Shown in pieces: positions 17,522-26,886 of a DNA stretch of 64,000 bases. The notes beneath the pieces were generated by a model. It was given only the letters and a program-made list of their open reading frames with translations, was not told the DNA's origin and did no database searches. A program made the position numbers and the translations under genes. This DNA comes from Bacteroidota bacterium (lineage in GTDB: Bacteria; Bacteroidota; JABWAT01), in contig JAIUNL010000020.1 in the NCBI GenBank assembly GCA_020161835.1, positions 20,295-84,294 on the forward strand, read 5' to 3'. Within the stretch, counting starts at the first letter, position 1. Each line of letters opens with the position of its first letter.

Positions 17522-18991
17522 ATGATCAAATTTTTGCTTTGTCTTCTTTTTCCGGCGGTACTTTCTGCCCAGACCATTCTGACGCTGGAGGAATCGGTTG
17601 AACGGGCGAAAAAATCATCACCTTCCATGAAAAAAGCTGAACTTCAGCTGAAGCAAACCTGGTTTGCCCAGGAAAGTGCCAGACTGCAATTCTGGAGTAC
17701 TCTTGACCTGAGGGCCACAACGCCAAATCTAAGAAAAGATATTACTCAGGTTTCAGACCCAAACACGGGAAAAATCAATTTTGTTGAGCAAAATTACATT
17801 TCATACAACACCGAACTCACTCTGAATCAGCCCATTATCTGGACGGATGCCAACCTTTCACTCGTTGGCGGACTCAGCCAGTATAAGCAAAGCGGAACAA
17901 CCAGCAATCAAACCAGCGAAACCAATTATCTGAGTGATCTCAGGCTCAGATTAACGCAACCTCTTTTTACTTATAACCGGCGGGCATTCGGTCTTGAACG
18001 GGCTGAACTTGAGCTTGAAATGTCGAAAAAGCAATACCTGACCACCCAGCAGGATGTGCTTTATCGGGTTAAAGAAGCCTGGTTCAACTGGTACCGGGCA
18101 ACTCAAACGGTTTCTATTGCAGAATCGGAACTGGAGCAAACCCGGCAATCGTGGGAACTTGCCAACAGGAAATATGAATCTGGAATTATTGCTGAAGTGG
18201 ACAAATTGAAACTTGAAGTGGATTATGCAACCTCACAGAATAATGTCCTTCAGCAGAAAACCAATGCACTTCGTGCAGAAAACCAGGTCAAACTTTTGCT
18301 TGGAATTCCGCTGGATGAAAGAGTTTTACTGCCAGACGGATTTGAAACCAAGTTTGTTTCCATCCCGAAAGAAAAAATTCTGCCTGTTGCCTTTAAAAAC
18401 CGACCAGAACTTGAAAATGCTGCCCGGCAGGTGAGAATGCAGGAAATGTCAGTTGAACAAACCGATGCCCAACGGGAAATCCGTGCTGATTTAAGTCTGG
18501 AGTTTGGTCTTACCCGTCAGGATCCGAAACTGGCTCAGGTTTGGAATGACCCAAACCGGGCACAACAGGTTTCACTTTCCTTAACTATTCCCATTTGGGA
18601 TTGGGGTCAAAACTCAGCTGCGACTGAAAGTCAGATTGCCTCATTGAACAGTCAGAAAATTGACCAGGAAGAGGCTTCCCGGTTGCTCACCAACGAAATC
18701 AACCAGCTAACGGAATCTTACCTTCAGGCACAAGGCCGGTTGACGATTCTGGAAAAAACTGTTGAACTTGCCCAGAAATCCTACGATATCTCTTACCAGA
18801 AATTCCGCTCAGGCTCATTATCTTCAGAAGAACTTGCACAGGCACAACGCCGGTTAACCGACTCAAAAATCAATTTTTTATCGGCCCGGATGGATTACCA
18901 GCTAAGTATTGCTGCCCTGTCAAAAGCCTGTTTGTACGATTGGGAAAATGACCGTGAAGTTGGTGAAACTTTACCAAATTTTGAAGATTGA
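17522..18991 (+). CDS. TolC-family outer membrane protein (second cluster)
   Basis: I choose ATG 17,522 (MIKFLLCLLFPAVLSAQ, a clean signal peptide). A longer reading from 17,468 would translate a repeat-like 'gggtcacagattacgggttacgg' spacer and hide the signal. The mature protein has about 470 residues and carries two outer membrane efflux repeats, with LTLEESVERAKKSSPSMKKAE at the start and the matching second repeat near KFRSGSLSSEELAQAQRR. It would supply the outer-membrane channel for the adaptor and permease upstream. Confidence 0.9.
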   Translation: MIKFLLCLLFPAVLSAQTILTLEESVERAKKSSPSMKKAELQLKQTWFAQESARLQFWSTLDLRATTPNLRKDITQVSDPNTGKINFVEQNYISYNTELTLNQPIIWTDANLSLVGGLSQYKQSGTTSNQTSETNYLSDLRLRLTQPLFTYNRRAFGLERAELELEMSKKQYLTTQQDVLYRVKEAWFNWYRATQTVSIAESELEQTRQSWELANRKYESGIIAEVDKLKLEVDYATSQNNVLQQKTNALRAENQVKLLLGIPLDERVLLPDGFETKFVSIPKEKILPVAFKNRPELENAARQVRMQEMSVEQTDAQREIRADLSLEFGLTRQDPKLAQVWNDPNRAQQVSLSLTIPIWDWGQNSAATESQIASLNSQKIDQEEASRLLTNEINQLTESYLQAQGRLTILEKTVELAQKSYDISYQKFRSGSLSSEELAQAQRRLTDSKINFLSARMDYQLSIAALSKACLYDWENDREVGETLPNFED

Positions 18992-19011
18992 CAGGTCTTT
19001 TATTTTTTCTG

Positions 19012-19042
19012 TTGAAGAAAGCACTTCACATAGTTATCTTTA
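19012..19042 (+). promoter_or_regulatory. Promoter of the GH13 gene
   Basis: TTGAAG (19,012-19,017), 17 bases, then TATCTTTA (19,035-19,042), 41 bases before the start codon. It fits the same host promoter pattern as tRNA-Leu. Confidence 0.6.
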
Positions 19043-19083
19043 GCTGATATTTTTCACTCTCGGAACCAAACCGGAGCCATTTT

Positions 19084-22000
19084 ATGGATCATCAGCTTCA
19101 ACCAACCTACTACTTCCATGTCAGGAAGGAATCCCGTAAAAAATTCGAAATCGAAGAAGAATTGTTCTCCGTGCGCGGTGACGTGGTTTTTCTCAACTTC
19201 CAGCAGTCACGCCGGCTTGCAGAAGCGATCAATACCAAACGACCGGGAGCAACTTTCGTCAATCCGTCAGAACTGAATGCAATGGGTCTCATTCACGAGA
19301 TTCTGCACTTTGTGATGGATACTTACCGGAAGGATCTTGCACCTGGTTCCTTCAAAGGACTTCTGGAGTTTCTTGACGGGAAACACGGTGAAGATGAAAC
19401 CAACAAATTGTTGAAGGTTTTTCTCGATCATTTTCCACCGCCTGCAGTTTTTCACGGAAAAATTACCAAAGAAAAATTCCTTACCGGAAAATCTGAGGGG
19501 ATTTCTAACCGTCAGTGGATCATTGAAGAAATTATTCTGATCTGGCTGAATAATGCAAATCCGGGTTATCAGCCCATCAATGAACTGATTCATGACACCG
19601 AACTGAAAGCAAACACTTCTTACTTGACCGTCATCGATTCGATGAAGGAATTTTTCGAAGGTCAGCCGAAATTTGGTCCGAAAAATCAAAATCTGATTGA
19701 TCTTTTATACGAGCCGATTCTGCGTTCACCCAATTCCCTGATGGATCAGCTTGAATTTATCAAGCAATTTTGGGGAAGTATTCTCGCCAGATCACCTTTC
19801 TGGACCCGTCTTCTTGTGAGTATGGATTATATCAAAGAAGAAGGTAAATGGTATCTCTTTAAACAGGGCGGATGGAACGTCAGCAAGGATATTGAAGTTT
19901 CTGCACCTCAGTTTTCAGGTGAATTGTACGAACACGAAGCAGAAGCTTTTTCGCCTGATAAAGACTGGATGCCCCGTGTGGTCATGATCGCAAAATCAGC
20001 TTTCGTCTGGCTCGATCAGCTTACCAAAAAATATGGACATCCGCATAATTCACTCGCAGATATTCCGGATGAAGAACTCGATTCACTTGCTTCAAAAGGA
20101 ATTACCACACTTTGGCTGATCGGACTCTGGCAGCGTTCGATTGCTTCCGCCAGAATCAAACAGATCAACGGAAACCCCGAAGCGGTTGCCTCAGCTTATT
20201 CTCTTTATGATTACGAAATTGCCTGGGATCTGGGCGGATATGGTGCTTACGAAAACCTGAGAAACCGGTGTGCTGCCCGTGGCGTCCGTCTGGCCAGTGA
20301 CATGGTGCCAAATCACATGGGAATTGACTCTTCCTGGGTGATCAACCATCCGGAATGGTTTGTTTCCCTTCCTTATCCGCCATATCCGAATTACCGGTTC
20401 AACGGAACCGATCTGAGCAATGACCCCAGAATCGGACTTTATGTTGAAGATGGCTATTGGGATCGTTCTGATGCAGCCGTTTGCTTTAAACGGGTTGACA
20501 GGTGGACCGGTGACGTTCGCTACATTTATCACGGAAATGACGGAACCAGCTTTCCGTGGAATGATACGGCTCAGTTGAATTATTTGCTTCCTGAGGTCCG
20601 TGAGCAGGTTATACAGACCATTCTTCATGTTGCGAGAATGTTCCCTGTGATTCGCTTTGATGCAGCCATGACACTGGCAAAACGCCACTATCAGCGGTTG
20701 TGGTTTCCGTTGCCCGGAACCGGCGGTGACATTCCATCCCGTTCTGAACATGCCATGAGCAAAGAAGAATTTGACCGGGTTTTCCCGATTGAATTCTGGC
20801 GTGAAGTGGTTGACCGGGTTGCTGTTGAAGTCCCGAATACGTTGCTTCTTGCTGAAGCGTTCTGGATGATGGAAGGTTATTTCGTTCGTACGCTTGGCAT
20901 GCACCGGGTTTACAATTCGGCCTTTATGCACATGTTCAAGAAAGAAGACAATCAGAATTACCGGTACCTCATCAAAAACACCCTGGAATTCAATCCGCAG
21001 ATTCTGAAACGGTATGTGAATTTCATGAATAACCCTGATGAAGAAACAGCTGTAAATCAGTTCGGAAAAGGCGATAAATACTTTGGCGTTGCACTGATGA
21101 TGTCGACGCTGCCCGGGCTCCCGATGTTTGGTCACGGCCAATTTGAAGGCTTTGCTGAGAAGTACGGCATGGAATACCGGAAAGCCTACAAGGATGAAAG
21201 TCCAGATCAGTGGCTGATTGACCGGCATTACCGTGAAATCGTACCCATCCTGAAAAAGCGGTATTTATTTGCCGAAGTTGAAAACTTCCTTTTATATGAC
21301 TTTTTCTCAACGCACGGAAATGTTTGTGAGGATGTGTTCGCATTCAGCAATCAGTTTGGTTACGAAAAAGGTCTCGTGATTTTCCATAATAAATATGGTT
21401 CAGTCAACGGGTGGATCAGAACATCATCAGCTTTTCTCGATAATCATGGCAACATGACCCAGCGTGTTCTGGGACAAGGTCTTGCTCTGCCCATCGGTGC
21501 TGATGACAGTTTTACCATTTTCAAAGATCAGATGACCGGGCTCGAATTCATCAGGTCTACCCGTGAAATCTGGGAACGGGGCATGTACTTTGAACTTGGT
21601 GCCTATGAATACCACGTTTTCTGGGAATTCAGAAATGTTACCGATTCACCTGAGCTGCCTTACCGTGAAATCTGCACTTACCTGGCCGGGAAAGGTGTTT
21701 ATTCCATCGAGGATGCCCTCGTTGAAATGAAACTGAAGCCCATTTTCGAATCTTACTGGCAAGCCATCAATCCGGGAAGTGTTGCTTATCTGGCACAGGG
21801 TGCCGCCACCATGGAACCCTCGTCTGCAATTGTCGCTGCTTTCAGAGAAAAATCAACCCATATTGTGGATGGCGTCAACTATCTTTTCGGACAAAAAACA
21901 CTTCCAGCCGGATTTTTTGAATCGCTGGCCAGTTTGTACCGGAAGGTGATCGATCTTTCACACATCCGCATCGGCGGAGCCAACAAAATTCTGGCGGCCT

Positions 22001-22740
22001 TTGTGACTGCTCAGTTGAAACGTGACAAGGAACCTTCACTGTTCTGGCAGGTTATTATTTCCTGGTTGTACAGTCATGAACTCGATCAGCTCGGACTGAA
22101 AGAATCAGATGGAAAACCCGCTTTTGAAGCTTTCCATCTCGATAAAGTTTTTGCCAGAAGTCTGCGTGAATCAGGTTATGGTGATCATGACGTCTGGAAA
22201 TCAACTTTGCTTGTGAAAACACTTTCTGCCTACAGTCACCGGCTGGTGAATAAACCAACCATTTCCCGGTTTGAAAGTCTGGCTGCAGCACTTACCATTG
22301 AATCAGCCCGTCCGCTGATGCAGATCAACATGCACAATGATGTACTCTGGTTTAACAAAGAAAGTGTTGAAGAACTGGTGATGTGGCTTGAAGTGATCAG
22401 CTTGCTTCAGGAAGCTGAAAAATTGCCGGTTGATCTGATCACGGCCAGTCTGGTTGAATCCTTTGAGAAAGAAGTTCATTCCACCCTTGCTCTGGTTGGA
22501 AAATCGGGTTACCGGTATCAGGTACTGGTTCAGGATCTTGATGCACTTTCAGCACCCAAAAAGGTTGTCAAAACCGTAAACATTGGCGGAAAGGCTAAAA
22601 AGCCGGCAAAGAAGGAAACCAAACCTGCAAAACCTTCAGCTAAAAAGGAAGTGAAAATTACGGTGAAGGCTAAAACCACAACCGCGAAAAAAGCTGAGGT
22701 AAAACCAAAGGCTGCTGCTCCAAAGACGAAGAAAAAGTAA
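19084..22740 (+). CDS. Large GH13 (alpha-amylase family) enzyme with N-terminal extension and basic tail
   Basis: The protein has 1,218 residues. After an unassigned N-terminal part of about 300 residues comes an alpha-amylase barrel. Visible catalytic positions are region I SDMVPNHMG, Asp526 in RFDAAM, Glu591 in LLAEAFW, and Asp652 in NNPDEE. Residues about 870-1150 form a helical C-terminal part without a family I recognise. The last 60 residues are Lys/Ala/Pro-rich (KPAKKE-type repeats), like histone-H1 tails. It has no signal peptide, so it is cytoplasmic and probably acts on glycogen, maltodextrin or related glucans. It is far longer than usual GH13 enzymes (450-700). The exact reaction is unknown. 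Confidence 0.85.
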   Translation: MDHQLQPTYYFHVRKESRKKFEIEEELFSVRGDVVFLNFQQSRRLAEAINTKRPGATFVNPSELNAMGLIHEILHFVMDTYRKDLAPGSFKGLLEFLDGKHGEDETNKLLKVFLDHFPPPAVFHGKITKEKFLTGKSEGISNRQWIIEEIILIWLNNANPGYQPINELIHDTELKANTSYLTVIDSMKEFFEGQPKFGPKNQNLIDLLYEPILRSPNSLMDQLEFIKQFWGSILARSPFWTRLLVSMDYIKEEGKWYLFKQGGWNVSKDIEVSAPQFSGELYEHEAEAFSPDKDWMPRVVMIAKSAFVWLDQLTKKYGHPHNSLADIPDEELDSLASKGITTLWLIGLWQRSIASARIKQINGNPEAVASAYSLYDYEIAWDLGGYGAYENLRNRCAARGVRLASDMVPNHMGIDSSWVINHPEWFVSLPYPPYPNYRFNGTDLSNDPRIGLYVEDGYWDRSDAAVCFKRVDRWTGDVRYIYHGNDGTSFPWNDTAQLNYLLPEVREQVIQTILHVARMFPVIRFDAAMTLAKRHYQRLWFPLPGTGGDIPSRSEHAMSKEEFDRVFPIEFWREVVDRVAVEVPNTLLLAEAFWMMEGYFVRTLGMHRVYNSAFMHMFKKEDNQNYRYLIKNTLEFNPQILKRYVNFMNNPDEETAVNQFGKGDKYFGVALMMSTLPGLPMFGHGQFEGFAEKYGMEYRKAYKDESPDQWLIDRHYREIVPILKKRYLFAEVENFLLYDFFSTHGNVCEDVFAFSNQFGYEKGLVIFHNKYGSVNGWIRTSSAFLDNHGNMTQRVLGQGLALPIGADDSFTIFKDQMTGLEFIRSTREIWERGMYFELGAYEYHVFWEFRNVTDSPELPYREICTYLAGKGVYSIEDALVEMKLKPIFESYWQAINPGSVAYLAQGAATMEPSSAIVAAFREKSTHIVDGVNYLFGQKTLPAGFFESLASLYRKVIDLSHIRIGGANKILAAFVTAQLKRDKEPSLFWQVIISWLYSHELDQLGLKESDGKPAFEAFHLDKVFARSLRESGYGDHDVWKSTLLVKTLSAYSHRLVNKPTISRFESLAAALTIESARPLMQINMHNDVLWFNKESVEELVMWLEVISLLQEAEKLPVDLITASLVESFEKEVHSTLALVGKSGYRYQVLVQDLDALSAPKKVVKTVNIGGKAKKPAKKETKPAKPSAKKEVKITVKAKTTTAKKAEVKPKAAAPKTKKK

Positions 22741-22743
22741 GCG

Positions 22744-22950
22744 ATGACGTTTACCTGTCCTCATCTTGATCTGTCAGGGAAAGACTGCCTGAAATTACAT
22801 GGGTTGTGCGATCCCGGCAGGAAAGGCTGTGAAGTTCAAAAGAAAGCCTGGTTTCCCAACAAACAGGGAAATCAGGTTGAAAAACTGGATTTCAGTCTTC
22901 GGGATGTGTTACGGGAGGAAAATAGTCAAAGGAGACCGCAGAGCCGCTGA
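22744..22950 (+). CDS. Small Cys-containing hypothetical protein
   Basis: This 68-residue ORF starts three bases after the GH13 stop. It has four Cys in its first half (pattern Cys-9-Cys-6-Cys-6-Cys) and a His, suggesting possible metal binding, then a charged C terminus. No family is recognised. The tight spacing argues for co-expression, but the last 15 residues look like translated spacer, so its reality is uncertain. Confidence 0.4.
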   Translation: MTFTCPHLDLSGKDCLKLHGLCDPGRKGCEVQKKAWFPNKQGNQVEKLDFSLRDVLREENSQRRPQSR

Positions 22951-22994
22951 GAAGGGGGATGGTTTTTGGGGGGGATGACTTTGATCTTGTATAA

Positions 22995-23074
22995 TGTAAC
23001 ACCGACCTCCCGGTCGGTTGAAATTTCTAAATTGCTTTTACATTCAGGGAACCGACCGGGAGGTCGGTGTTACA
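22995..23074. repeat. Perfect 25-bp palindromic repeat element
   Basis: The left arm (22,995-23,019) and right arm (23,050-23,074) are exact reverse complements around a 30-base loop. Each arm itself contains the dyad ACCGACCTCCCGGTCGGT. A diverged second copy lies at 24,338-24,403. It sits between convergent genes and may act as a terminator or a REP-like mobile palindrome. Confidence 0.8.
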
Positions 23075-23109
23075 ATCAGTCAATTCAAATTGAATGTATT
23101 TACCTGCCC

Positions 23110-24264
23110 TTATCCTTTTTCCCCATCGAAAACCCTTAATAATTTTTCTGCAGCTGCAGTTGGCAGCATTTTATCATGCAGGATGGACTCTGATATCGAA
23201 TGAAGAATCCGCTTAACTTCCGGGTGGTGGTAAAACCGGTCTTTCAGCGTTTCTTCAATCATTTGCATCGCCCAGGAAAAAGATTGTTCTTTCCTCCGTT
23301 CGTTGAAAATTCCGTTTTCAGTGGCAACTTCCCTGAATTTTGAAATAACTTCCCAAATCTCCGGAATTCCGGCACCGGTCAAAGCCGAACAGGTGTACGC
23401 ATCGGTATGCCAGCCACGGGTTGCCGGAGTTAGAAAATGCAAAACCCGGGAATATTCGGCACGGGCGATATTTGCTTTCATTTCATTGTCGCCATCCGCT
23501 TTGTTCACAATCAGCGCATCAGCGATTTCAATAATTCCCTTTTTAATTCCCTGAAGTTCATCGCCGGCACCGGCAATCATCACCAGAAGAAAAAAATCAA
23601 CCATCGACCTGACGGTGATTTCACTTTGACCGACCCCGACCGTTTCCACAAGAATGATATCATAACCGGCAGCTTCACAGGCTAAAATAGTTTCACGGCT
23701 TTTCCGGGTAACGCCGCCGAGGGTTCCTGATGAAGGTGATGGCCGGATGAAAGCGTTGGGCTCACGACTGAGAAATTCCATCCTGGTTTTATCGCCAAGA
23801 ATACTGCCTCTAGTAACAGAACTGCTGGGATCAACCGCCAGAACGGCCACTTTGTGTCCCTGTTTGACCAGAAAAAGCCCGAAAGCTTCGATAAATGTAC
23901 TTTTCCCTGCGCCCGGAACGCCGGAAATTCCGATCCGGAGCGATTTACCTGAATGGGGAAGCAACTGATTTAAAACCGCTTGAGCCTTTTCAACGTGGGC
24001 AGAAGCATTGCTTTCGATTAAAGTAATCGTTCTGGCCAGAACAGTACGGTCATTCGCGAGCACACCCGAAACATGATCTTCTACTGATAGTTCGGCCCGT
24101 TTTTTAGACGGATGATGGAGTGCAGGTTTTGCATGGCCGGGGAGTCCGTCATGACTGCTTTCAATGCCGGTTACCACCTTAACTGCAAACGCTTCGTTGT
24201 TTTCTTCAGGTGCCCAGTCGGGTTTGTAAGATTCCGGTTTGTCTGAATTTGGTTTCTTTTTCAT
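23110..24264 (-). CDS. meaB: Methylmalonyl-CoA mutase-associated GTPase MeaB
   Basis: This G3E-type GTPase guards loading and reactivation of B12-dependent acyl-CoA mutases. It has Walker A GVPGAGKST, the VDPSSSVTRGSILGDKTRM block, switch motif ETVGVGQSE, and NKADGDNE for guanine recognition. The start is set at 24,264 (MKKKPNSD). A further 12 residues upstream are open but look like spacer. Residues 1-70 are a poorly conserved extension. The partner mutase is not in the window, but the presence of MeaB implies the host has one and uses cobalamin. Confidence 0.93.
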   Translation of the reverse strand: MKKKPNSDKPESYKPDWAPEENNEAFAVKVVTGIESSHDGLPGHAKPALHHPSKKRAELSVEDHVSGVLANDRTVLARTITLIESNASAHVEKAQAVLNQLLPHSGKSLRIGISGVPGAGKSTFIEAFGLFLVKQGHKVAVLAVDPSSSVTRGSILGDKTRMEFLSREPNAFIRPSPSSGTLGGVTRKSRETILACEAAGYDIILVETVGVGQSEITVRSMVDFFLLVMIAGAGDELQGIKKGIIEIADALIVNKADGDNEMKANIARAEYSRVLHFLTPATRGWHTDAYTCSALTGAGIPEIWEVISKFREVATENGIFNERRKEQSFSWAMQMIEETLKDRFYHHPEVKRILHSISESILHDKMLPTAAAEKLLRVFDGEKG

Positions 24265-24337
24265 GTGGATAAAAATACCGGATATTTTGGTGAGAATCAT
24301 CTGAAATGCAGGGGAGGGAGGGGATTCTGATTATTAA

Positions 24338-24403
24338 TTGTAGCGCCGACCTCTGGTCGGCATTCGTTGTTTTACAATAACCGACCGGAGGTCGGTGTTA
24401 CAA
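24338..24403. repeat. Diverged copy of the palindromic repeat
   Basis: The arms 24,338-24,360 and 24,381-24,403 match as reverse complements at 20 of 23 positions and share the CCGACC...GGTCGG core with the element at 22,995. The following 200 bases up to msrB hold degenerate 'gtgactcgtgacccgtgatt' repeats and no convincing gene. Confidence 0.7.
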
Positions 24404-24607
24404 TTAACATGCAAAATTTAATTTTCAGTTTGGCAGGGTGATTTTCATTTTGTCTTTTGTGACTCGTGACCCGTGATTTGTGACCATTTTATCCCGTCCC
24501 CCGTCACTCGTTATTTGTAAGGTTTCATCTGAAATACCGACAAAAATGGAAACGGGATTTTTATCACCCGGTTTGGATGTTGTATCAAAAAAGAAAAGAA
24601 TATTTAT

Positions 24608-25135
24608 ATGAATCACATTTTCCCGGGAGTTCTGCTGATGCTGGTCTCCTGTTCAAACCCGACTCCGGTTTCACAACCTGCAGACGGACTTCAAACCCAA
24701 TCCACTTCCCAATCAATGAAACAGGAAAATAAAATGCCATTGCAAACACCCAAATACAATCCGCTGAACTCTGAGGAAGCAAGAGTTATTATCAACAAGG
24801 GAACCGAACGTGCCTATACGGGTGAATACACCGATAACAAGCAGCCCGGAACGTACATCTGCCGTCAGTGCAATGCACCTTTATATCTGTCGAAGGATAA
24901 ATTCAACTCGGATTGTGGATGGCCAAGTTTTGATGATGAAATCAAAGGCGCCGTTGAACGTCACACCGACAAAGATGGTTACCGGACGGAAATCGTCTGC
25001 AAAAATTGTGGCGGACATTTGGGTCACGTCTTTCTTGGCGAAAGATTCACCTCAAAAAACACCCGGCATTGTGTGAATTCCATTTCGATGAAGTTCATCG
25101 CAGAAGGAAAGCCATTGCCGGAAGTAATTAAGTAG
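24608..25135 (+). CDS. msrB: Peptide-methionine (R)-S-oxide reductase, lipoprotein form
   Basis: It reduces methionine-R-sulfoxide in proteins. After a short lipoprotein signal (LLMLVSC, lipid Cys near residue 15) and a linker of about 45 residues comes the MsrB domain: GTERAYTGEY, zinc pairs CRQC and CKNC, SDCGWPSF, GGHLGHVF, and the catalytic Cys in NTRHCVNS, followed by MKF. Lipidation places it in the periplasm, protecting envelope proteins. It uses Cys rather than selenocysteine. It is a single-gene unit. Confidence 0.93.
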   Translation: MNHIFPGVLLMLVSCSNPTPVSQPADGLQTQSTSQSMKQENKMPLQTPKYNPLNSEEARVIINKGTERAYTGEYTDNKQPGTYICRQCNAPLYLSKDKFNSDCGWPSFDDEIKGAVERHTDKDGYRTEIVCKNCGGHLGHVFLGERFTSKNTRHCVNSISMKFIAEGKPLPEVIK

Positions 25136-25137
25136 GT

Positions 25138-25266
25138 GTAAGGTTTAAGGTGTAAGGTTTAAGCCAGAACTGTAGGAATAGAATTAGAAAAAACAGGTCT
25201 TAGCTGGTTAACAAACCTGTAATAGTTTCTTAGTTTTTAAGCTTATGCCTTAAACCTTACGCCTTA
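25138..25266. repeat. Inverted GTAAGGTTTAAGG-type repeats between convergent genes
   Basis: Tandem words GTGTAAGGTTTAAG at 25,137-25,164 are mirrored by CTTAAACCTTACGCCTTAC words at 25,240-25,266. The pair can form a long imperfect stem and probably works as a bidirectional terminator. Confidence 0.5.
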
Positions 25267-25274
25267 CTCCTATT

Positions 25275-25961
25275 CTACCACTGAATGACCTTCCGGTCAC
25301 GATAGAAGAAACCGGATTTGGCTTCAGGGGAGGTTGCCAGCCAGACGGCCGTATCAGCGCCCTGTTCAACCGAACGGTTTGCTCCGGTACCGCCCATGTC
25401 AGTTTTGACCCAACCCGGACACATCGAAAAAACTTTGATTCCGGCAGATTTCAAATCAGCAGCCATGAGCATTGTAAGACCGTTCAGGCTCCATTTGGAC
25501 AGCCGGTAACCGGTATATCCGCCAATTTTCTGATCTTCGAGAGATCCCATTCCGCTTGAAATGTTTACAATTCTGGCATCGTCACTTTTTTTCAGCAAAG
25601 GAAGCAAAGCCTGACTAACTTTAAGCGGACCAAACAAGTTCGTTTTAATAACCAGTTCAGTTTCAAGAATCGAAGATGTTTCAAATCCACGGTTTGAACT
25701 GATAATGCCCGCATTGTTGATCAGAACATCCAGTTTGCCAAACTTCGATTCAATATATCCGGCAAGTTCTGCAGGTCCGTCTGAGTTGGTGACATCCAGC
25801 TGAAAGAAGTGAACGTTTTCCCCGAAAGTTTTCGCTGCTTCCTCACCTTTTCCGGCGTGACGGGCAGTGAGAATGACTGTGAATCCTCTTTCTGACAACT
25901 GACGTACGATTTCATAACCGATGCCTTTATTGGCACCGGTTACAACAGCAAGTTTACTCAT
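25275..25961 (-). CDS. Short-chain dehydrogenase/reductase
   Basis: I use ATG 25,961 (MSKLAVVTGANKGIG), two bases after the stop of the upstream gene. A longer reading would run into that gene. The 228-residue protein is a classical SDR: TGANKGIGYE binds NADP(H), NNAG stabilises the core, the catalytic Ser is in NISSGMGS, and Tyr/Lys lie in YRLSKWSLN. The sequence is carbonyl-reductase-like. The substrate is unknown. It is in an operon with the F420-dependent-oxidoreductase-like gene. Confidence 0.9.
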   Translation of the reverse strand: MSKLAVVTGANKGIGYEIVRQLSERGFTVILTARHAGKGEEAAKTFGENVHFFQLDVTNSDGPAELAGYIESKFGKLDVLINNAGIISSNRGFETSSILETELVIKTNLFGPLKVSQALLPLLKKSDDARIVNISSGMGSLEDQKIGGYTGYRLSKWSLNGLTMLMAADLKSAGIKVFSMCPGWVKTDMGGTGANRSVEQGADTAVWLATSPEAKSGFFYRDRKVIQW

Positions 25962-25963
25962 TT

Positions 25964-26605
25964 TTATTTTCTCAGCAATTTGAAGGCGTGGGTCCAGTTG
26001 TTGTTGCGGAATCCGAACTGGATCCACAGCATAGCAAAGGTTTCCAGCCAGAAGGACGATTTGATATCGCCGAGGTCAATCACACTTCCCCAACCCCATT
26101 GAGCTGCAAATCCGGCAACCACCTTTTTTGCATCCGCATCATTTCCAGCGATGAAAAGATCAGGAACACCTTCTTCACGGGGTGCATTGATCATGATATA
26201 GGCAGAAATGGTGTTAAATGCTTTGACCACTTTTGCTTCCGGCAGATAATTCTGGACTTTTAGTCCGCCAGGAAGATCTTCGGTTGCGTCCAAACGGGGA
26301 ACACCGCCTTGTGAAGAGTCGAGCGGATTCGTCACATCGATGACAATTTTACCATTGTAAGATTCAACAGGAAGAGATTGAAGAACAATTTCAGTTCCCT
26401 GCCATTTGGTGGCGAGAACGAGAATTTCGCCAAACTGAGTTGCTTCCAGAACTGATCCGGCTGAAGCTTTTCCGCCGGCTGTTTTAATCCAGTCTGCCAG
26501 TTTTGAGGTGTCCCGGGTTCCGATTTTGACGTCGTGTCCGAGCTTGGCAAACCCGATTCCGAGTTGCTGACCCACGACACCTGATCCGATTATACCGATT
26601 TTCAT
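25964..26605 (-). CDS. NADPH-dependent F420 reductase-like oxidoreductase
   Basis: The 213-residue protein begins MKIGIIGSGVVGQQLG, a Rossmann dinucleotide fold, followed by VKIGTRDTSK (NADP-binding Arg), VIDVTNPLD, and VKAFNTISA. These match the NADP-oxidoreductase/F420-dependent family. Many bacteria without F420 carry such proteins, so the name does not prove use of F420. It is the first gene of a two-gene operon with the SDR. Confidence 0.87.
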   Translation of the reverse strand: MKIGIIGSGVVGQQLGIGFAKLGHDVKIGTRDTSKLADWIKTAGGKASAGSVLEATQFGEILVLATKWQGTEIVLQSLPVESYNGKIVIDVTNPLDSSQGGVPRLDATEDLPGGLKVQNYLPEAKVVKAFNTISAYIMINAPREEGVPDLFIAGNDADAKKVVAGFAAQWGWGSVIDLGDIKSSFWLETFAMLWIQFGFRNNNWTHAFKLLRK

Positions 26606-26634
26606 AATAACTCCTTTTTGATTAAATACTTAAA

Positions 26635-26886
26635 TGCGGGGAGACCGCAAAGACACAAAGACGCAAAGAAATACAGTTTTAATTCGACCGCTGAGGCGCG
26701 GGGAACGCAGAGAAATACAAATTTCATTTTAAAGTTTAAGACAAAAGGCGAAGAAACCGCAAAGACCCAAAGACGCTAAGAAAGACAAATTTAATTCGAC
26801 CGCTGAGGCGCGGGGAACGCAGAGAAATACAACTTCATTTTAAAATTTAAGACAAAAGGCGCAAAGACCATAAGACGCAAAGAAAT
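26635..26886. repeat. Tandem repeat of about 112 bp, 2.2 copies, cut by the prophage
   Basis: The units share AATTCGACCGCTGAGGCGCG (starting 26,681 and 26,793), 'aacgcagagaaatacaa', and 'cgcaaagacacaaagacgc' words. The third unit stops after 'agacgcaaagaaat' where phage sequence begins. No gene lies in it. Such repeats occur between genes in FCB bacteria. Confidence 0.75.

Noticed and set aside
24425..24616. 63-codon frame on the minus strand before msrB
   Set aside because: Most of it is translated degenerate repeat ('gtgactcgtgac' words), and it overlaps the msrB start.
26635..26886. CRISPR array
   Set aside because: The repeat unit is about 112 bp with no unique spacers of uniform length and no cas genes nearby. 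It is a plain tandem repeat.
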